From: Salegentibacter sp. Hel_I_6
GTDB taxonomy: Bacteria > Bacteroidota > Bacteroidia > Flavobacteriales > Flavobacteriaceae
Assembly (NCBI RefSeq): GCF_000745315.1
Contig: NZ_JQNQ01000001.1
Coordinates: forward strand, 3,100,001-3,164,000
Reading direction: 5' to 3'
Length of the DNA: 64,000 bases
Below, in pieces: positions 34,170 through 41,745 of this stretch; the first letter of the stretch is position 1, and each line of letters begins with the position of its first letter. The notes under the pieces are model-generated. The model did no database searches. It saw only the letters and a list, made by a program, of their open reading frames with translations, and was not told where the DNA came from. The position numbers and the translations under genes are program-made.

Positions 34170-35351
34170 CTACAAATCAAAATAATCAATATACGTACTC
34201 AAATCTTTATCGCCACGACCCGAAAGATTGATTACTACAACATCATCTTTTTTAAATTTTCGATCTTCAAAAATCGCCAGGGCGTGAGAAGTTTCAATAG
34301 CGGGAATAATACCCTCCAGCTTTGCAAGTTCCTGGCCTGCATCCATAGCCGCTTTATCGGTTATGGAAATAAACTCCCCGCGGCCACTTCTAAATAAATT
34401 GGCGTGCATTGGGCCCACACCGGGATAGTCAAGTCCGGCAGAAATTGAATACGGCTCAGTAATTTGTCCGTCATCGGTCTGCATCAATAGCGTTTTACTG
34501 CCATGAATAATACCTTCTTTTCCCAAAGCCGAGGTCGCGGCACTTTCACCACTTTGTATACCTTTTCCGGCAGCTTCCACCGCAATAATCCCAACTTCCG
34601 GATTGTCTAAATAATGATAGTAAATTCCGGCTGCATTACTTCCTCCACCTACGCAGGCGACTACAAAATCGGGATTTTCTCGATTTTCTTTTTCTTTCAG
34701 CTGAACTTTAATTTCCTCAGAAATTACTGCCTGAAACCTTGCAACCATATCGGGGTAGGGGTGAGGACCAACCACAGAACCAATGATATAATGAGTATCC
34801 AGTGGATTGTTGATCCAATCGCGAATAGCTTCATTAGTAGCATCTTTTAAGGTGCGGCTTCCCGATTTTGCCGGAACTACTTTGGCTCCAAGCATTTTCA
34901 TTCGGGCCACATTTGGGGCTTGTCGTTCAATATCAATTTCCCCCATATAAACAATACATTCAATGCCCATAAGCGCGCAAACGGTAGCCGTAGCTACACC
35001 ATGCTGACCTGCGCCGGTTTCAGCGATTATTCGGTTTTTACCAAGGCGTTTAGCCATTAGAATCTGTCCTACGGTGTTATTGACTTTGTGAGCACCGGTA
35101 TGGCAAAGATCTTCCCGTTTAAGGTATATTTTTGTATTGTACTTTTCGCTAAAACGTTTAGCATAATAAAGCGGTGTTGGACGCCCTACATAATCCCGCA
35201 ACAGATCTTTAAATTCTTTCTGAAAAGATTCCTCTTTCATAATATCTAGGTACTGCGAACGCAATTCCTCAACATTTGGATAGAGCATTTCGGGAATAAA
35301 AGCCCCGCCAAAATCACCGTAATATCCTTTTTCGTTAGCCTGATAGCTCAT
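34170..35351 (-). CDS. trpB: Tryptophan synthase beta chain
   Basis: A 393-residue PLP enzyme that condenses indole and serine to tryptophan. Motifs: GGAFIPEMLYPNVEEL, REDLCHTGAHKVNNTVGQ with the PLP lysine (about residue 86), AETGAGQHGVATAT, CVGGGSNAAGIYYHY and INLSGRGDKD at the C-terminus. Length normal. Start MSYQANEKGYYGDFGG at 35351. Downstream spacer carries the 239-bp tandem repeat. Confidence 0.97.
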   Translation of the reverse strand: MSYQANEKGYYGDFGGAFIPEMLYPNVEELRSQYLDIMKEESFQKEFKDLLRDYVGRPTPLYYAKRFSEKYNTKIYLKREDLCHTGAHKVNNTVGQILMAKRLGKNRIIAETGAGQHGVATATVCALMGIECIVYMGEIDIERQAPNVARMKMLGAKVVPAKSGSRTLKDATNEAIRDWINNPLDTHYIIGSVVGPHPYPDMVARFQAVISEEIKVQLKEKENRENPDFVVACVGGGSNAAGIYYHYLDNPEVGIIAVEAAGKGIQSGESAATSALGKEGIIHGSKTLLMQTDDGQITEPYSISAGLDYPGVGPMHANLFRSGRGEFISITDKAAMDAGQELAKLEGIIPAIETSHALAIFEDRKFKKDDVVVINLSGRGDKDLSTYIDYFDL

Positions 35352-35372
35352 TTTTATTTGTTTTATTTGAGT

Positions 35373-35590
35373 GCTTCGAATGCACTAATTTTTTATTAAT
35401 AGTCTTCCGCCCAAATGTTTTTTAATCATACCTACAAGGTTTTGGAAACCTTGCAGGACTTCGGGTATAGTAGTTTTCGCCACGAATGCACTAATTTCTA
35501 CATTGTTATTGCGAGGGCAGCGACCGTAACAATCTTTTGCGATATTCAAACAAATGATTGCTTCTCCCTATCGGGATCGCAATGACGTAG
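35373..35590. repeat. Dispersed repeats between trpF and trpB
   Basis: Contains two 17-mer relatives (GCTTCGAATGCACTAAT at 35373-35389 and GCCACGAATGCACTAAT at 35479-35495), an AAGGTTTTGGAAACCTT palindrome near 35439 and two ATTGC...GCAAT units (about 35508-35535 and 35560-35587). Confidence 0.6.
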
Positions 35591-35596
35591 TTATTT

Positions 35597-36244
35597 TTAA
35601 AACCGCTTTTTAAATTCTTTTAGTTTTTCAATATTTTTAAAACCGGCTTCCTCTTCAAATTTACTATTTACATCTATGGCGTACAGCAAATTTTCTTTTC
35701 CCTTTTCCTTAAAAAATGCTTGTAATTCGTAAATAGCATCAACTTCTTCTGGTCCAATTCCTCCACTTAGAAAAAAAGGCTTTTTTGAAGGATAATCTTT
35801 TAAAACTTCCCAATTAAAAGTAATTCCGTTTCCGCCTTTATTTTTCCCTTTAGTATCAAAAAGGAAAAAATCCACCACAGCTTCATATTCTTTTAAATTT
35901 CCAAAATCGAAATCTTCTTTAATAGAAAACACTTTTATAATTTCTACCTCGGTTTCGATCAATAGGGTTTTTAATTCAGCGCAAAAAGCCGCACTTTCTG
36001 CTCCGTGTAACTGTATAGCATTTAGATCGTGCTCTTTAATTCTCTCAAGGATAATATTGATATCTTCATCAACAAAAACACCTGTTTTTTTAATTGCTGA
36101 AGAAATTTCCGGCATTTTAGCCTCGAAATACCTGGGAGTTTTTTCATAAAAAATAAATCCCATATAATCAGGCTGAAGTTTCGCAACTTCGCTGATATTT
36201 TCGGGATGCTTCATCCCACAGATTTTGAGTTTTAAGTTTTTCAT
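35597..36244 (-). CDS. trpF: Phosphoribosylanthranilate isomerase
   Basis: A 215-residue TIM-barrel enzyme, third committed step of tryptophan synthesis. Motifs: KICGMKHPENI with catalytic Cys (about residues 7-17), GFIFYEKTPRY, GVFVDEDIN, IQLHGAES (about 77-84), FLFDTKGKNKGGNG with catalytic Asp and FLSGGIGPEEV at the phosphate site, and AIDVNSKFE. Sits between trpC and trpB in the operon. Confidence 0.95.
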   Translation of the reverse strand: MKNLKLKICGMKHPENISEVAKLQPDYMGFIFYEKTPRYFEAKMPEISSAIKKTGVFVDEDINIILERIKEHDLNAIQLHGAESAAFCAELKTLLIETEVEIIKVFSIKEDFDFGNLKEYEAVVDFFLFDTKGKNKGGNGITFNWEVLKDYPSKKPFFLSGGIGPEEVDAIYELQAFFKEKGKENLLYAIDVNSKFEEEAGFKNIEKLKEFKKRF

Positions 36245-36302
36245 ATTTCCAACAATAGATTACTTCTCCTGATTCGATCAGAATCGCAATGACATTTTTT
36301 AT

Positions 36303-37091
36303 TTATAACTTATTCAGTGTTTTTACAAACTCAGCCGCAGCTTTGCCCGGATTATCAGTTTTCATAAAATTCTCACCAATTAAAAAGCCTTTGTACCCAA
36401 ATTGCTGTAAATCTTTAATAGCGTCAACCGAACTAATTCCGCTTTCAGAAACTTTTACAAAATCCTTGGGGATCTTTTCTGAAAGCTTTTTGCTAATGTC
36501 TGTCGAGACTTCAAAAGTCTTTAAATTCCTATTATTTACACCCAACATATCTAAACTGGGCATAATAGATTTTTGCAATTCATCTTCATTATGAACTTCC
36601 AGTAATACTTCTAAACCTATACTTTTAGCAAATTCTGAAAGTCTTTTAATTTCTTCCCGTTCCAGCACCGCAGCGATAAGTAAGATCACATCTGCCCCGT
36701 GAGCTCTTGCTTCCAAAAGTTGATATTCATCAATAATAAATTCCTTTCGCAATAAAGGCATTTTAACCGTCGCACGGGCATAAAGTAAGTCGTCTAAAGA
36801 TCCGCCGAAATATTTGCCATCGGTAAGTACAGACATTCCTGAAATTCCTGCATCTTCATAACCTTTGGCAACGTCTTCAACATTTAAATCCTGATTAATA
36901 ACCGATTTTGAGGGGGAACGCCTTTTATGTTCAGCAATAATTCCGGTTTTACTGGTTCTCAATTTTTCTGCCAGGGAAACCGTTTGCCGTTCAAAAAGCG
37001 CCGATTTTTCCAATTGTGAAACGGGAACTACCAGCTTTTTTAAAACCAGTTCTTTATGTTTATCGGCTATTATTTTGTCTAAAATGTTCAT
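36303..37091 (-). CDS. trpC: Indole-3-glycerol phosphate synthase
   Basis: A 262-residue TIM barrel that closes the indole ring. Motifs: IIAEHKRRSPSKSVIN (about 51-66, substrate lysine), SVLTDGKYFGGSLDDL, PLLRKEFIIDEYQL with catalytic Lys, GADVILLIAAVL, LLEVHNEDEL, VNNRNLKTFE and SESGISSVD. Start at MNILDKIIADKH (37091); the eight extra in-frame codons lie in repeat sequence. The trpF-trpC gap holds one AGATTAC...GCAATGAC repeat unit. Confidence 0.96.
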   Translation of the reverse strand: MNILDKIIADKHKELVLKKLVVPVSQLEKSALFERQTVSLAEKLRTSKTGIIAEHKRRSPSKSVINQDLNVEDVAKGYEDAGISGMSVLTDGKYFGGSLDDLLYARATVKMPLLRKEFIIDEYQLLEARAHGADVILLIAAVLEREEIKRLSEFAKSIGLEVLLEVHNEDELQKSIMPSLDMLGVNNRNLKTFEVSTDISKKLSEKIPKDFVKVSESGISSVDAIKDLQQFGYKGFLIGENFMKTDNPGKAAAEFVKTLNKL

Positions 37092-37129
37092 TTTTTGTTG
37101 TCTGTTCTCGGTCACGATTTTTAATTCTC

Positions 37130-37274
37130 GTCATTGCGAAGGCGAAGCCTGTGGCAATCTGTTTTTATATTAGCAATTCTATTCAAAAGATTGCTTCAGT
37201 CGTCCCTCCTTCGCAATGACGGTCTTTTTTAAATTTGTCATTGCGAGGAAGGTGTTAACCTGACGTGGCAATCT
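37130..37274. repeat. Three GTCATTGC-type hairpins between trpD and trpC
   Basis: Units at 37130-37160 (GTCATTGCGAAGG to GTGGCAATCT), 37188-37220 (inverted: AGATTGCTTCAG to TTCGCAATGAC) and 37237-37274 (GTCATTGCGAGGAAGG to GACGTGGCAATCT). Alternating orientation means long-range pairing between units is possible as well as within each. Confidence 0.75.
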
Positions 37275-37277
37275 TTT

Positions 37278-38270
37278 TCACTTACTCAATTCCTGTAACT
37301 TCTCCAGTGCCTTTAAAGCTTTCCCTGAATTTATAGATTCCCGGGCAGTTTCAAAACCTTCTTTGACACTAATTTGTTTCGCCGTGGCAATCGCCATTCC
37401 TGCGTTGGCGCAAACCACGTTGTTTTGTGCTTTAGTGCCTTTTCCTTTTAATATATTCACGAAAATTTCTGCAGAACTTTCTATAGAACCGCCACCGGCA
37501 ATTTCTTTCTGTTTTAGGGTTTCCACTCCAAAATCTTCCGGACTTAGCATGCCTTCAGAATTATTAGAAATGGTTTTCGTATTTCCGGTAAGGGAAATTT
37601 CATCATAACCATCCAAAGCATGCAAAATGGTAAAATTCTTATCGGTGTTTTGATATAAGTAACCATACATTCTGGCCAGTTCCAGGTTAAAAACTCCTAC
37701 AAGCTGATTTTGCGGAAAAGCAGGATTTACCATTGGCCCAAGCATATTGAAAAAAGTCTTTACCGCAAGCGACTTCCGAATTGGCGCGACGTTTTTCATT
37801 GCCGGGTGGAATAGGGGAGCGTGCAGCACGCAAATTCCTGCTTCAGCGATACATTTTTCAAGAAATCCGGCATCATTACTAAATTTAATTCCCAGGCTTT
37901 CCATAACATTAGAACTACCACTTACCGAAGAAACTCCGTAGTTTCCGTGTTTCGCCACATTTACTCCCGCTCCTGCCGTTACAAAAGAGGAAGTGGTAGA
38001 AATATTAAATGTATTCTTGCCATCTCCACCGGTTCCGCAGAGATCTATAGGGTTATAAGCACTTAAATCTATGGCTACACAAAGTTCTAAAAGCGCATCC
38101 CGAAATCCCTCCAGCTCTTCTATAGTAATGCTTCGCATCATATAAACCGTGAGAAATGCGGCGATCTGGCTTTCGTTATATTCTCCATTGGAAATACTGA
38201 AAAGCGCCTGCTTCGCTTCATCTTTGGAGATGGTTTCGTGATTAATAAGCCTGTTTAGTAGTTCTTTCAT
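37278..38270 (-). CDS. trpD: Anthranilate phosphoribosyltransferase
   Basis: A 330-residue enzyme adding phosphoribose from PRPP to anthranilate. Motifs: DLCGTGGDGKNTFNISTTSS (about 76-95, PRPP site), KHGNYGVSSVSGSSNVME (about 107-124) and RKSLAVKTFFNMLGPMVNP. Start MKELLNRLINHE at 38270; five further in-frame codons upstream overlap a GTCATTCCCG hairpin repeat and are rejected. Confidence 0.96.
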   Translation of the reverse strand: MKELLNRLINHETISKDEAKQALFSISNGEYNESQIAAFLTVYMMRSITIEELEGFRDALLELCVAIDLSAYNPIDLCGTGGDGKNTFNISTTSSFVTAGAGVNVAKHGNYGVSSVSGSSNVMESLGIKFSNDAGFLEKCIAEAGICVLHAPLFHPAMKNVAPIRKSLAVKTFFNMLGPMVNPAFPQNQLVGVFNLELARMYGYLYQNTDKNFTILHALDGYDEISLTGNTKTISNNSEGMLSPEDFGVETLKQKEIAGGGSIESSAEIFVNILKGKGTKAQNNVVCANAGMAIATAKQISVKEGFETARESINSGKALKALEKLQELSK

Positions 38271-38279
38271 ATCTAATTT

Positions 38280-38358
38280 TGTCATTCCCGTGAAGACGGG
38301 AATCTGTTTAATTGGAATTTTTCTTACTTCTCAAAGATTTCCGCCTACGCGGAAATGA
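38280..38358. repeat. Inverted pair of GTCA hairpins between trpG and trpD
   Basis: GTCATTCCCG...CGGGAATCT at about 38281-38303 and its inverted relative AGATTTCCGCC...GCGGAAATGAC at about 38335-38357. The stems differ (CCCG versus TCCGC) but the outer GTCAT/ATCT is the same. Nothing else in this gap. Confidence 0.75.
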
Positions 38359-38925
38359 CTATGATTCTACCCAATTCTGAATCATTTTTTTCCCATCTGG
38401 AGTCAATACCGATTCTGGGTGAAACTGCACTCCACGCACATCAAACTGGCGGTGACGAAGAGACATGATTTGCCCTTTTTCATCGTAGGAAGTAGCTTCC
38501 AGAGAATCGGGAAGTTCTTTTAAAACTACCCAGGAATGGTAGCGGCCTACCTTCATTGTTTTTGGGAGATCTTTAAAAAGTGGTTCATCGTCTACACAAA
38601 GATCCATCGTGGTGGCGATGCCGTGATAAACCGATTCCAGATTGCCCAAGGTCCCGCCGAAAACTTCACCTATGGCTTGTTGCCCGAGACACACGCCCAG
38701 GATGCTTTTTGAAGAAGCATATTTTTCTATGATAGGTTTTAATAATCCGGCTTCACTGGGAATTCCGGGGCCTGGAGAAAGCAGAATCTTATCATATTTC
38801 TCCACGTCTTCCAGCTCTAACTGGTCGTTTCTTATAACCGTGACCTCACAATCTAATTCTTCTAAATAATGTACAAGGTTGTACACAAAAGAATCGTAAT
38901 TATCTATAACTAATATTTTTTTCAT
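38359..38925 (-). CDS. trpG: Anthranilate synthase component II (glutamine amidotransferase)
   Basis: A 188-residue class I glutamine amidotransferase that supplies ammonia to TrpE. Motifs: IDNYDSFVYNLVHYLEEL (6-23), LLSPGPGIPSEAG (about 49-61), GVCLGQQAIGEVFGG with the nucleophile Cys (about 78-92) and VQFHPESVLT (about 166-175) with catalytic His and Glu. Between trpE and trpD in the operon. Confidence 0.96.
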   Translation of the reverse strand: MKKILVIDNYDSFVYNLVHYLEELDCEVTVIRNDQLELEDVEKYDKILLSPGPGIPSEAGLLKPIIEKYASSKSILGVCLGQQAIGEVFGGTLGNLESVYHGIATTMDLCVDDEPLFKDLPKTMKVGRYHSWVVLKELPDSLEATSYDEKGQIMSLRHRQFDVRGVQFHPESVLTPDGKKMIQNWVES

Positions 38926-38959
38926 TCTACCTGGTGTAAAATTCTGTTTTTAATACTAA

Positions 38960-39065
38960 AAGTTGCGTCAATCTGTCCCGAAGCTTCGGGATCGTTTCAG
39001 ATTCTAATATTTTAGATCTCCGAATAAATTTCGGAGCAAGCTCTGAAATAAATTCAGGATGACGT
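38960..39065. repeat. Hairpin repeats between trpE and trpG
   Basis: CCCGAAGCTTCGGG at 38977-38990 (same 14-mer as after sucC), arms CTCCGAA/TTTCGGAG at 39018-39036, and CTGAAATAAATTCAGGATGACG at about 39043-39064 split by its internal palindrome. All of the GTCA superfamily or partial copies. Confidence 0.65.
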
Positions 39066-39079
39066 ATTGTTTTTATTCC

Positions 39080-40474
39080 TTATATATCTTCAGCGATATC
39101 CAATGCCTTGGTTAGCGCCCCTAGTTTATTGTAAACTTCCTGTAATTCGTTTTCTTCTACAGATTCTGAAACAACACCTGCGCCGGCTTGATAATGTAAT
39201 TGATGATCTTTACTTACAAAAGATCTAATGATAATGGCGTGGTTAAAATTTCCGTGGAAATCCATAAACCCTATTGCCCCGCCGTAGGCATCACGATTTA
39301 CATTTTCGTATTTTTCTATCAGCTTCATCGCACTATGCTTAGGCGCGCCGCTTAAAGTTCCCGCCGGAAAAGTATCTGCTACCACCTGCATTGTAGGTGT
39401 TTTTGGATCTTTGGTGCCGGTAACTTTGCTTACTAAATGGATCACGTGGGAGAAAAACTGGATTTCTCTATATTTTTCCACTTTTACATTATTACCGTGT
39501 CGGCTTAAGTCGTTACGAGCCAGATCAACCAACATTACATGTTCGGCATTTTCCTTTTCATCGGCGGCAAGTTTTTTGGCTAGTTCAGCGTCTTCCTCAT
39601 CATTTCCGGTACGTTTAAAAGTTCCGGCTATTGGATGGATTTCTGCCTGCCCGTCCTGAACCACCAGTTGGGCTTCAGGCGAACTTCCAAATATTTTAAA
39701 GTTTCCGTAGTCAAAATAGAAAAGGTAGGGCGAAGGATTTACGCTGCGTAAAGCGCGGTAAACATTGAATTCATCTCCCTTGAATTTCTGAGAAAATCTG
39801 CGCGAAAGCACAATTTGAAAAACGTCACCACGATAGCAGTGCTTTTTCCCTAGGCTTACATTTTCCCTGAATTCTTCGTCGGTGAGGTTAGAAATTGGTT
39901 CCTGCTGACGTTCAAAATTATAGGTCGCGAAATTTTTGACTTTTATCAGTTGCTCGATTTCAGCGATCTTTGAATCGGTATCATAGCTATGATCAAAAAT
40001 ATAAGCTTCATTATTAAAATGATTTATGGCGATAATATTTTGATAAACCGCGTAATAAATATCCGGAAGTTTAAGATCACCATTTCGTTTTTTAATCTCT
40101 AAATCTTCAAAATACCGAACTCCGTCATAAGCGATATAGCCAAAGAGTCCGTTATTGATAAATTTAAAATCAGAATCTTCAGTTTGGAATTGTTTTGAAA
40201 ATTCCTGGATTTGCTGGGGCACGTTAACTCCAGGAGTGATCTCTGTTGTTTTTTTACTTCCGTCAGGAAAAACTTCGGTAATCACTTCGTTTTGAATCTT
40301 AATAGAAGCGATAGGATTACAGCATATATACGAGAAACTATTGTCGTTGGCGTGATAGTCACTACTTTCCAGCAAGAGACTGTTAGGATATTTGTCCCGA
40401 ACTTTTAAATAAACACTCACCGGTGTAATGGTATCTGCTAGGAGTTTTTTATGGGTGGTTTTTAGTTGGTACAT
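39080..40474 (-). CDS. trpE: Anthranilate synthase component I
   Basis: A 464-residue chorismate-utilising enzyme that forms anthranilate with TrpG. Motifs: LLESSDYHANDNSFSYI (feedback-site region, LLES at about 35), GLFGYIAYDGVRYFE, DVFQIVLSRRF, SPSPYLFYF-like NPSPYLFYFDYG, HPIAGTFKRTGNDEEDA, HVMLVDLARNDLSRHG, PAGTLSGAPKHSAMKLI and GAGVVSESVEENE. The LLES element suggests tryptophan feedback inhibition. First biosynthetic gene of the operon, behind the attenuator and the GIY-YIG insertion. Confidence 0.96.
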   Translation of the reverse strand: MYQLKTTHKKLLADTITPVSVYLKVRDKYPNSLLLESSDYHANDNSFSYICCNPIASIKIQNEVITEVFPDGSKKTTEITPGVNVPQQIQEFSKQFQTEDSDFKFINNGLFGYIAYDGVRYFEDLEIKKRNGDLKLPDIYYAVYQNIIAINHFNNEAYIFDHSYDTDSKIAEIEQLIKVKNFATYNFERQQEPISNLTDEEFRENVSLGKKHCYRGDVFQIVLSRRFSQKFKGDEFNVYRALRSVNPSPYLFYFDYGNFKIFGSSPEAQLVVQDGQAEIHPIAGTFKRTGNDEEDAELAKKLAADEKENAEHVMLVDLARNDLSRHGNNVKVEKYREIQFFSHVIHLVSKVTGTKDPKTPTMQVVADTFPAGTLSGAPKHSAMKLIEKYENVNRDAYGGAIGFMDFHGNFNHAIIIRSFVSKDHQLHYQAGAGVVSESVEENELQEVYNKLGALTKALDIAEDI

Positions 40475-40486
40475 GAATTATTCTTT

Positions 40487-40514
40487 TGTCTTTCCCGCGA
40501 AAGCGGGAGTCTAT
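40487..40514. repeat. Hairpin repeat downstream of the GIY-YIG gene
   Basis: GTCTTTCCCGC, GAAA loop, GCGGGAGTCT: a stem of CCCGC/GCGGG with GTC and TCT(A) edges. It lies 20 bp after the GIY-YIG stop and 13 bp before the trpE start. It has the same orientation as the repeat on the other side of the gene. Confidence 0.7.
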
Positions 40515-40534
40515 TTAGTATGTTTCTGTTTGAG

Positions 40535-40831
40535 TTATTTAAATCTTACAGTCAAATCTTCCCAATCGGGGTTGAAATCGTTTATCAGATTTATTTTCCA
40601 GAGTCGATTCCATTTTTTAAGTTGTTTTTCCCTTTTAATCGCCAACGACGGATATTCGAATTTTTCATAATATACTAGTTTATTAAGTCGGTATCTACTG
40701 CTAAAACTTTTTAGGTTTCGATTTCTATGTTGATATAATCTTTGTTTCAGGTTTCTTGTAATCCCAATATATAGTGTTCCATATTTACGATTTGTAATGA
40801 TGTAAACGTAATATTGGTAGTCTGTATTCAT
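40535..40831 (-). CDS. GIY-YIG nuclease family protein
   Basis: A 98-residue single-domain nuclease of the UPF0213/YhbQ-like GIY-YIG type. Motifs: YYVYIITNRKYGTLYIGIT (Y-x-Y and Y-I-G, residues 7-25), the catalytic Arg in LKQRLYQH (about 29-36) and the metal-binding Glu in AIKREKQLKKW (about 73-83). It could nick or cleave DNA hairpins. It is inserted between the trp attenuator and trpE, on the same strand, and is bracketed by hairpin repeats at 40487-40514 and 40845-40872. Being inside the operon, it should be expressed when tryptophan is scarce. Confidence 0.88.
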   Translation of the reverse strand: MNTDYQYYVYIITNRKYGTLYIGITRNLKQRLYQHRNRNLKSFSSRYRLNKLVYYEKFEYPSLAIKREKQLKKWNRLWKINLINDFNPDWEDLTVRFK

Positions 40832-40844
40832 AATTTATTTCAGT

Positions 40845-40930
40845 CACTCTCTTAAAAATGGGAGTCTTTTTTAATATCGTATTTCTCAATTCTGTGTTTT
40901 TTGAGATTTCCGCCTTCGCGGAAATGACAG
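40845..40930. repeat. Two hairpin repeats upstream of the GIY-YIG gene
   Basis: The near copy, GTCACTCTC...GGGAGTCTTTT at 40845-40872, has a weakened stem (CTCTC/GGGAG with one G-T pair) and matches the downstream copy in its GGGAGTCT edge. A second, AGATTTCCGCC...GCGGAAATGACAG at about 40906-40930, is in the opposite orientation. Confidence 0.65.
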
Positions 40931-40944
40931 AAAACTTCATAAAA

Positions 40945-40970
40945 AAAGGCTTGTCGTGAGACAAGCCTTT
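40945..40970 (-). terminator. trp attenuator (transcription terminator)
   Basis: Eleven-base arms AAAGGCTTGTC (40945-40955) and GACAAGCCTTT (40960-40970) with a GTGA loop, ending in a run of seven T on the minus strand. It lies 31 bp past the leader peptide stop. Bases 40953-40959 are fully complementary to 41001-41007 at the end of the leader reading frame, giving an antiterminator that would dismantle this stem. Confidence 0.88.
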
Positions 40971-41000
40971 TGTATGAGATTATACTATAGCGATGTTACT

Positions 41001-41057
41001 TCACGACGTTTGACGTAAATTTTTCCACCACCAGGTATTTGCTGTAATTGTTTTCAT
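41001..41057 (-). CDS. trpL: trp leader peptide with three consecutive Trp codons
   Basis: An 18-residue peptide, MKTITANTWWWKNLRQTS, ATG at 41055-41057 and TGA at 41001-41003. Trp at positions 9-11 (41025-41033). When charged tRNA-Trp is scarce a ribosome stalls there and leaves GTCGTGA (41001-41007, which includes the stop codon) free to pair with the attenuator loop; when it reaches the stop codon it covers that segment and the terminator forms. This is classical ribosome-mediated attenuation. Trp-rich leaders upstream of trp genes are known in Bacteroidota. Confidence 0.88.
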   Translation of the reverse strand: MKTITANTWWWKNLRQTS

Positions 41058-41095
41058 AAAATATAATAAATGCCAATTATTGGCTTTCATTGCTT

Positions 41096-41126
41096 CAAAG
41101 ATAGAAAGCTCTTTTAAATAAACAAG
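41096..41126 (-). promoter_or_regulatory. trp operon promoter
   Basis: On the minus strand TATCTTTG (41103 down to 41096) fits TAnnTTTG, with CTTG (about 41126-41123) as a -33 half-match at a 19-nt spacing. Predicted start near 41088, about 30 nt upstream of the leader ATG. Confidence 0.6.
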
Positions 41127-41145
41127 TCGATTTTATAAAAAGAAA

Positions 41146-41176
41146 AGCCGGAAAAGTAAATTTAACTTTTCCGGCT
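41146..41176 (-). terminator. Terminator of the YceI operon
   Basis: Twelve-base arms AGCCGGAAAAGT (41146-41157) and ACTTTTCCGGCT (41165-41176), 20 bp after the stop of the last YceI gene, followed on the minus strand by a T-rich stretch. Strong intrinsic terminator that also insulates the trp promoter. Confidence 0.85.
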
Positions 41177-41196
41177 GGAATTGTGCAATCTAATTA

Positions 41197-41697
41197 TTAG
41201 AATTTCAACTCAATATTTAAATCGAAATTATCGTAAATCGTTTGATCTCCAAGTCCGCTGAAAAAGCTACCGGAATTGTATTTCACGTTATATTTAGAAC
41301 GATCTATTGTTAATTTGGTAGTAGCAGTATTATTGTTGTAATCTAAATCGAAAGTTACCGGATGAGTGTTTTCTTTAATTGTTAGATCTCCAACCACACC
41401 ATAAGTGCCATCATCTTTTTTGGCTACGCTGGTAATTACCAGTTTGGAAGTTGGATGGTTATCTACTCCAAAGAAATCATCTGAATTTAAGTGACCTTCC
41501 AATCCTGCTTTATCGTCTCCTTTAAGATCTGTTACAGTAATTGTGGTCATATCCATTACAAATTCGCCACCTACTATTTCATCGTTTTCAAACTTGAATT
41601 TCCCATCTTTTAGATCGATGGTTCCTGAGTGTGATCCTAAAACTTTCTTTCCTTTCCAGGCGATATTACTGGCCTGGGTATTTATTTGTTTTTCCAT
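41197..41697 (-). CDS. YceI family lipid-binding protein without signal peptide
   Basis: A 166-residue lipocalin-like YceI protein: NIAWKGKKVLGSHSGTIDLKDG (about 12-33), FVMDMTTITVTDL, GHLNSDDFFGVDNHPTSKLV (about 86-105), FDLDYNNN and LTIDRSKYNVKY. YceI proteins bind polyisoprenoids or amphiphilic molecules, usually in the periplasm. This copy starts MEKQINTQASN with no signal peptide, while its neighbour at 41746-42324 has one, so it may be cytoplasmic. The two share most of their sequence and are a tandem duplication. Confidence 0.9.
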   Translation of the reverse strand: MEKQINTQASNIAWKGKKVLGSHSGTIDLKDGKFKFENDEIVGGEFVMDMTTITVTDLKGDDKAGLEGHLNSDDFFGVDNHPTSKLVITSVAKKDDGTYGVVGDLTIKENTHPVTFDLDYNNNTATTKLTIDRSKYNVKYNSGSFFSGLGDQTIYDNFDLNIELKF

Positions 41698-41745
41698 AAT
41701 AATTCAATTTTTCTTTTTCAATAGCAATTTTCTTCCCGGTACAGT

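Noticed and set aside
40951..40959. 40945-40970 hairpin as an ordinary terminator of a gene upstream
   Set aside because: No coding gene ends just before it on the minus strand; the Trp-rich leader peptide and complementary segment make it an attenuator.
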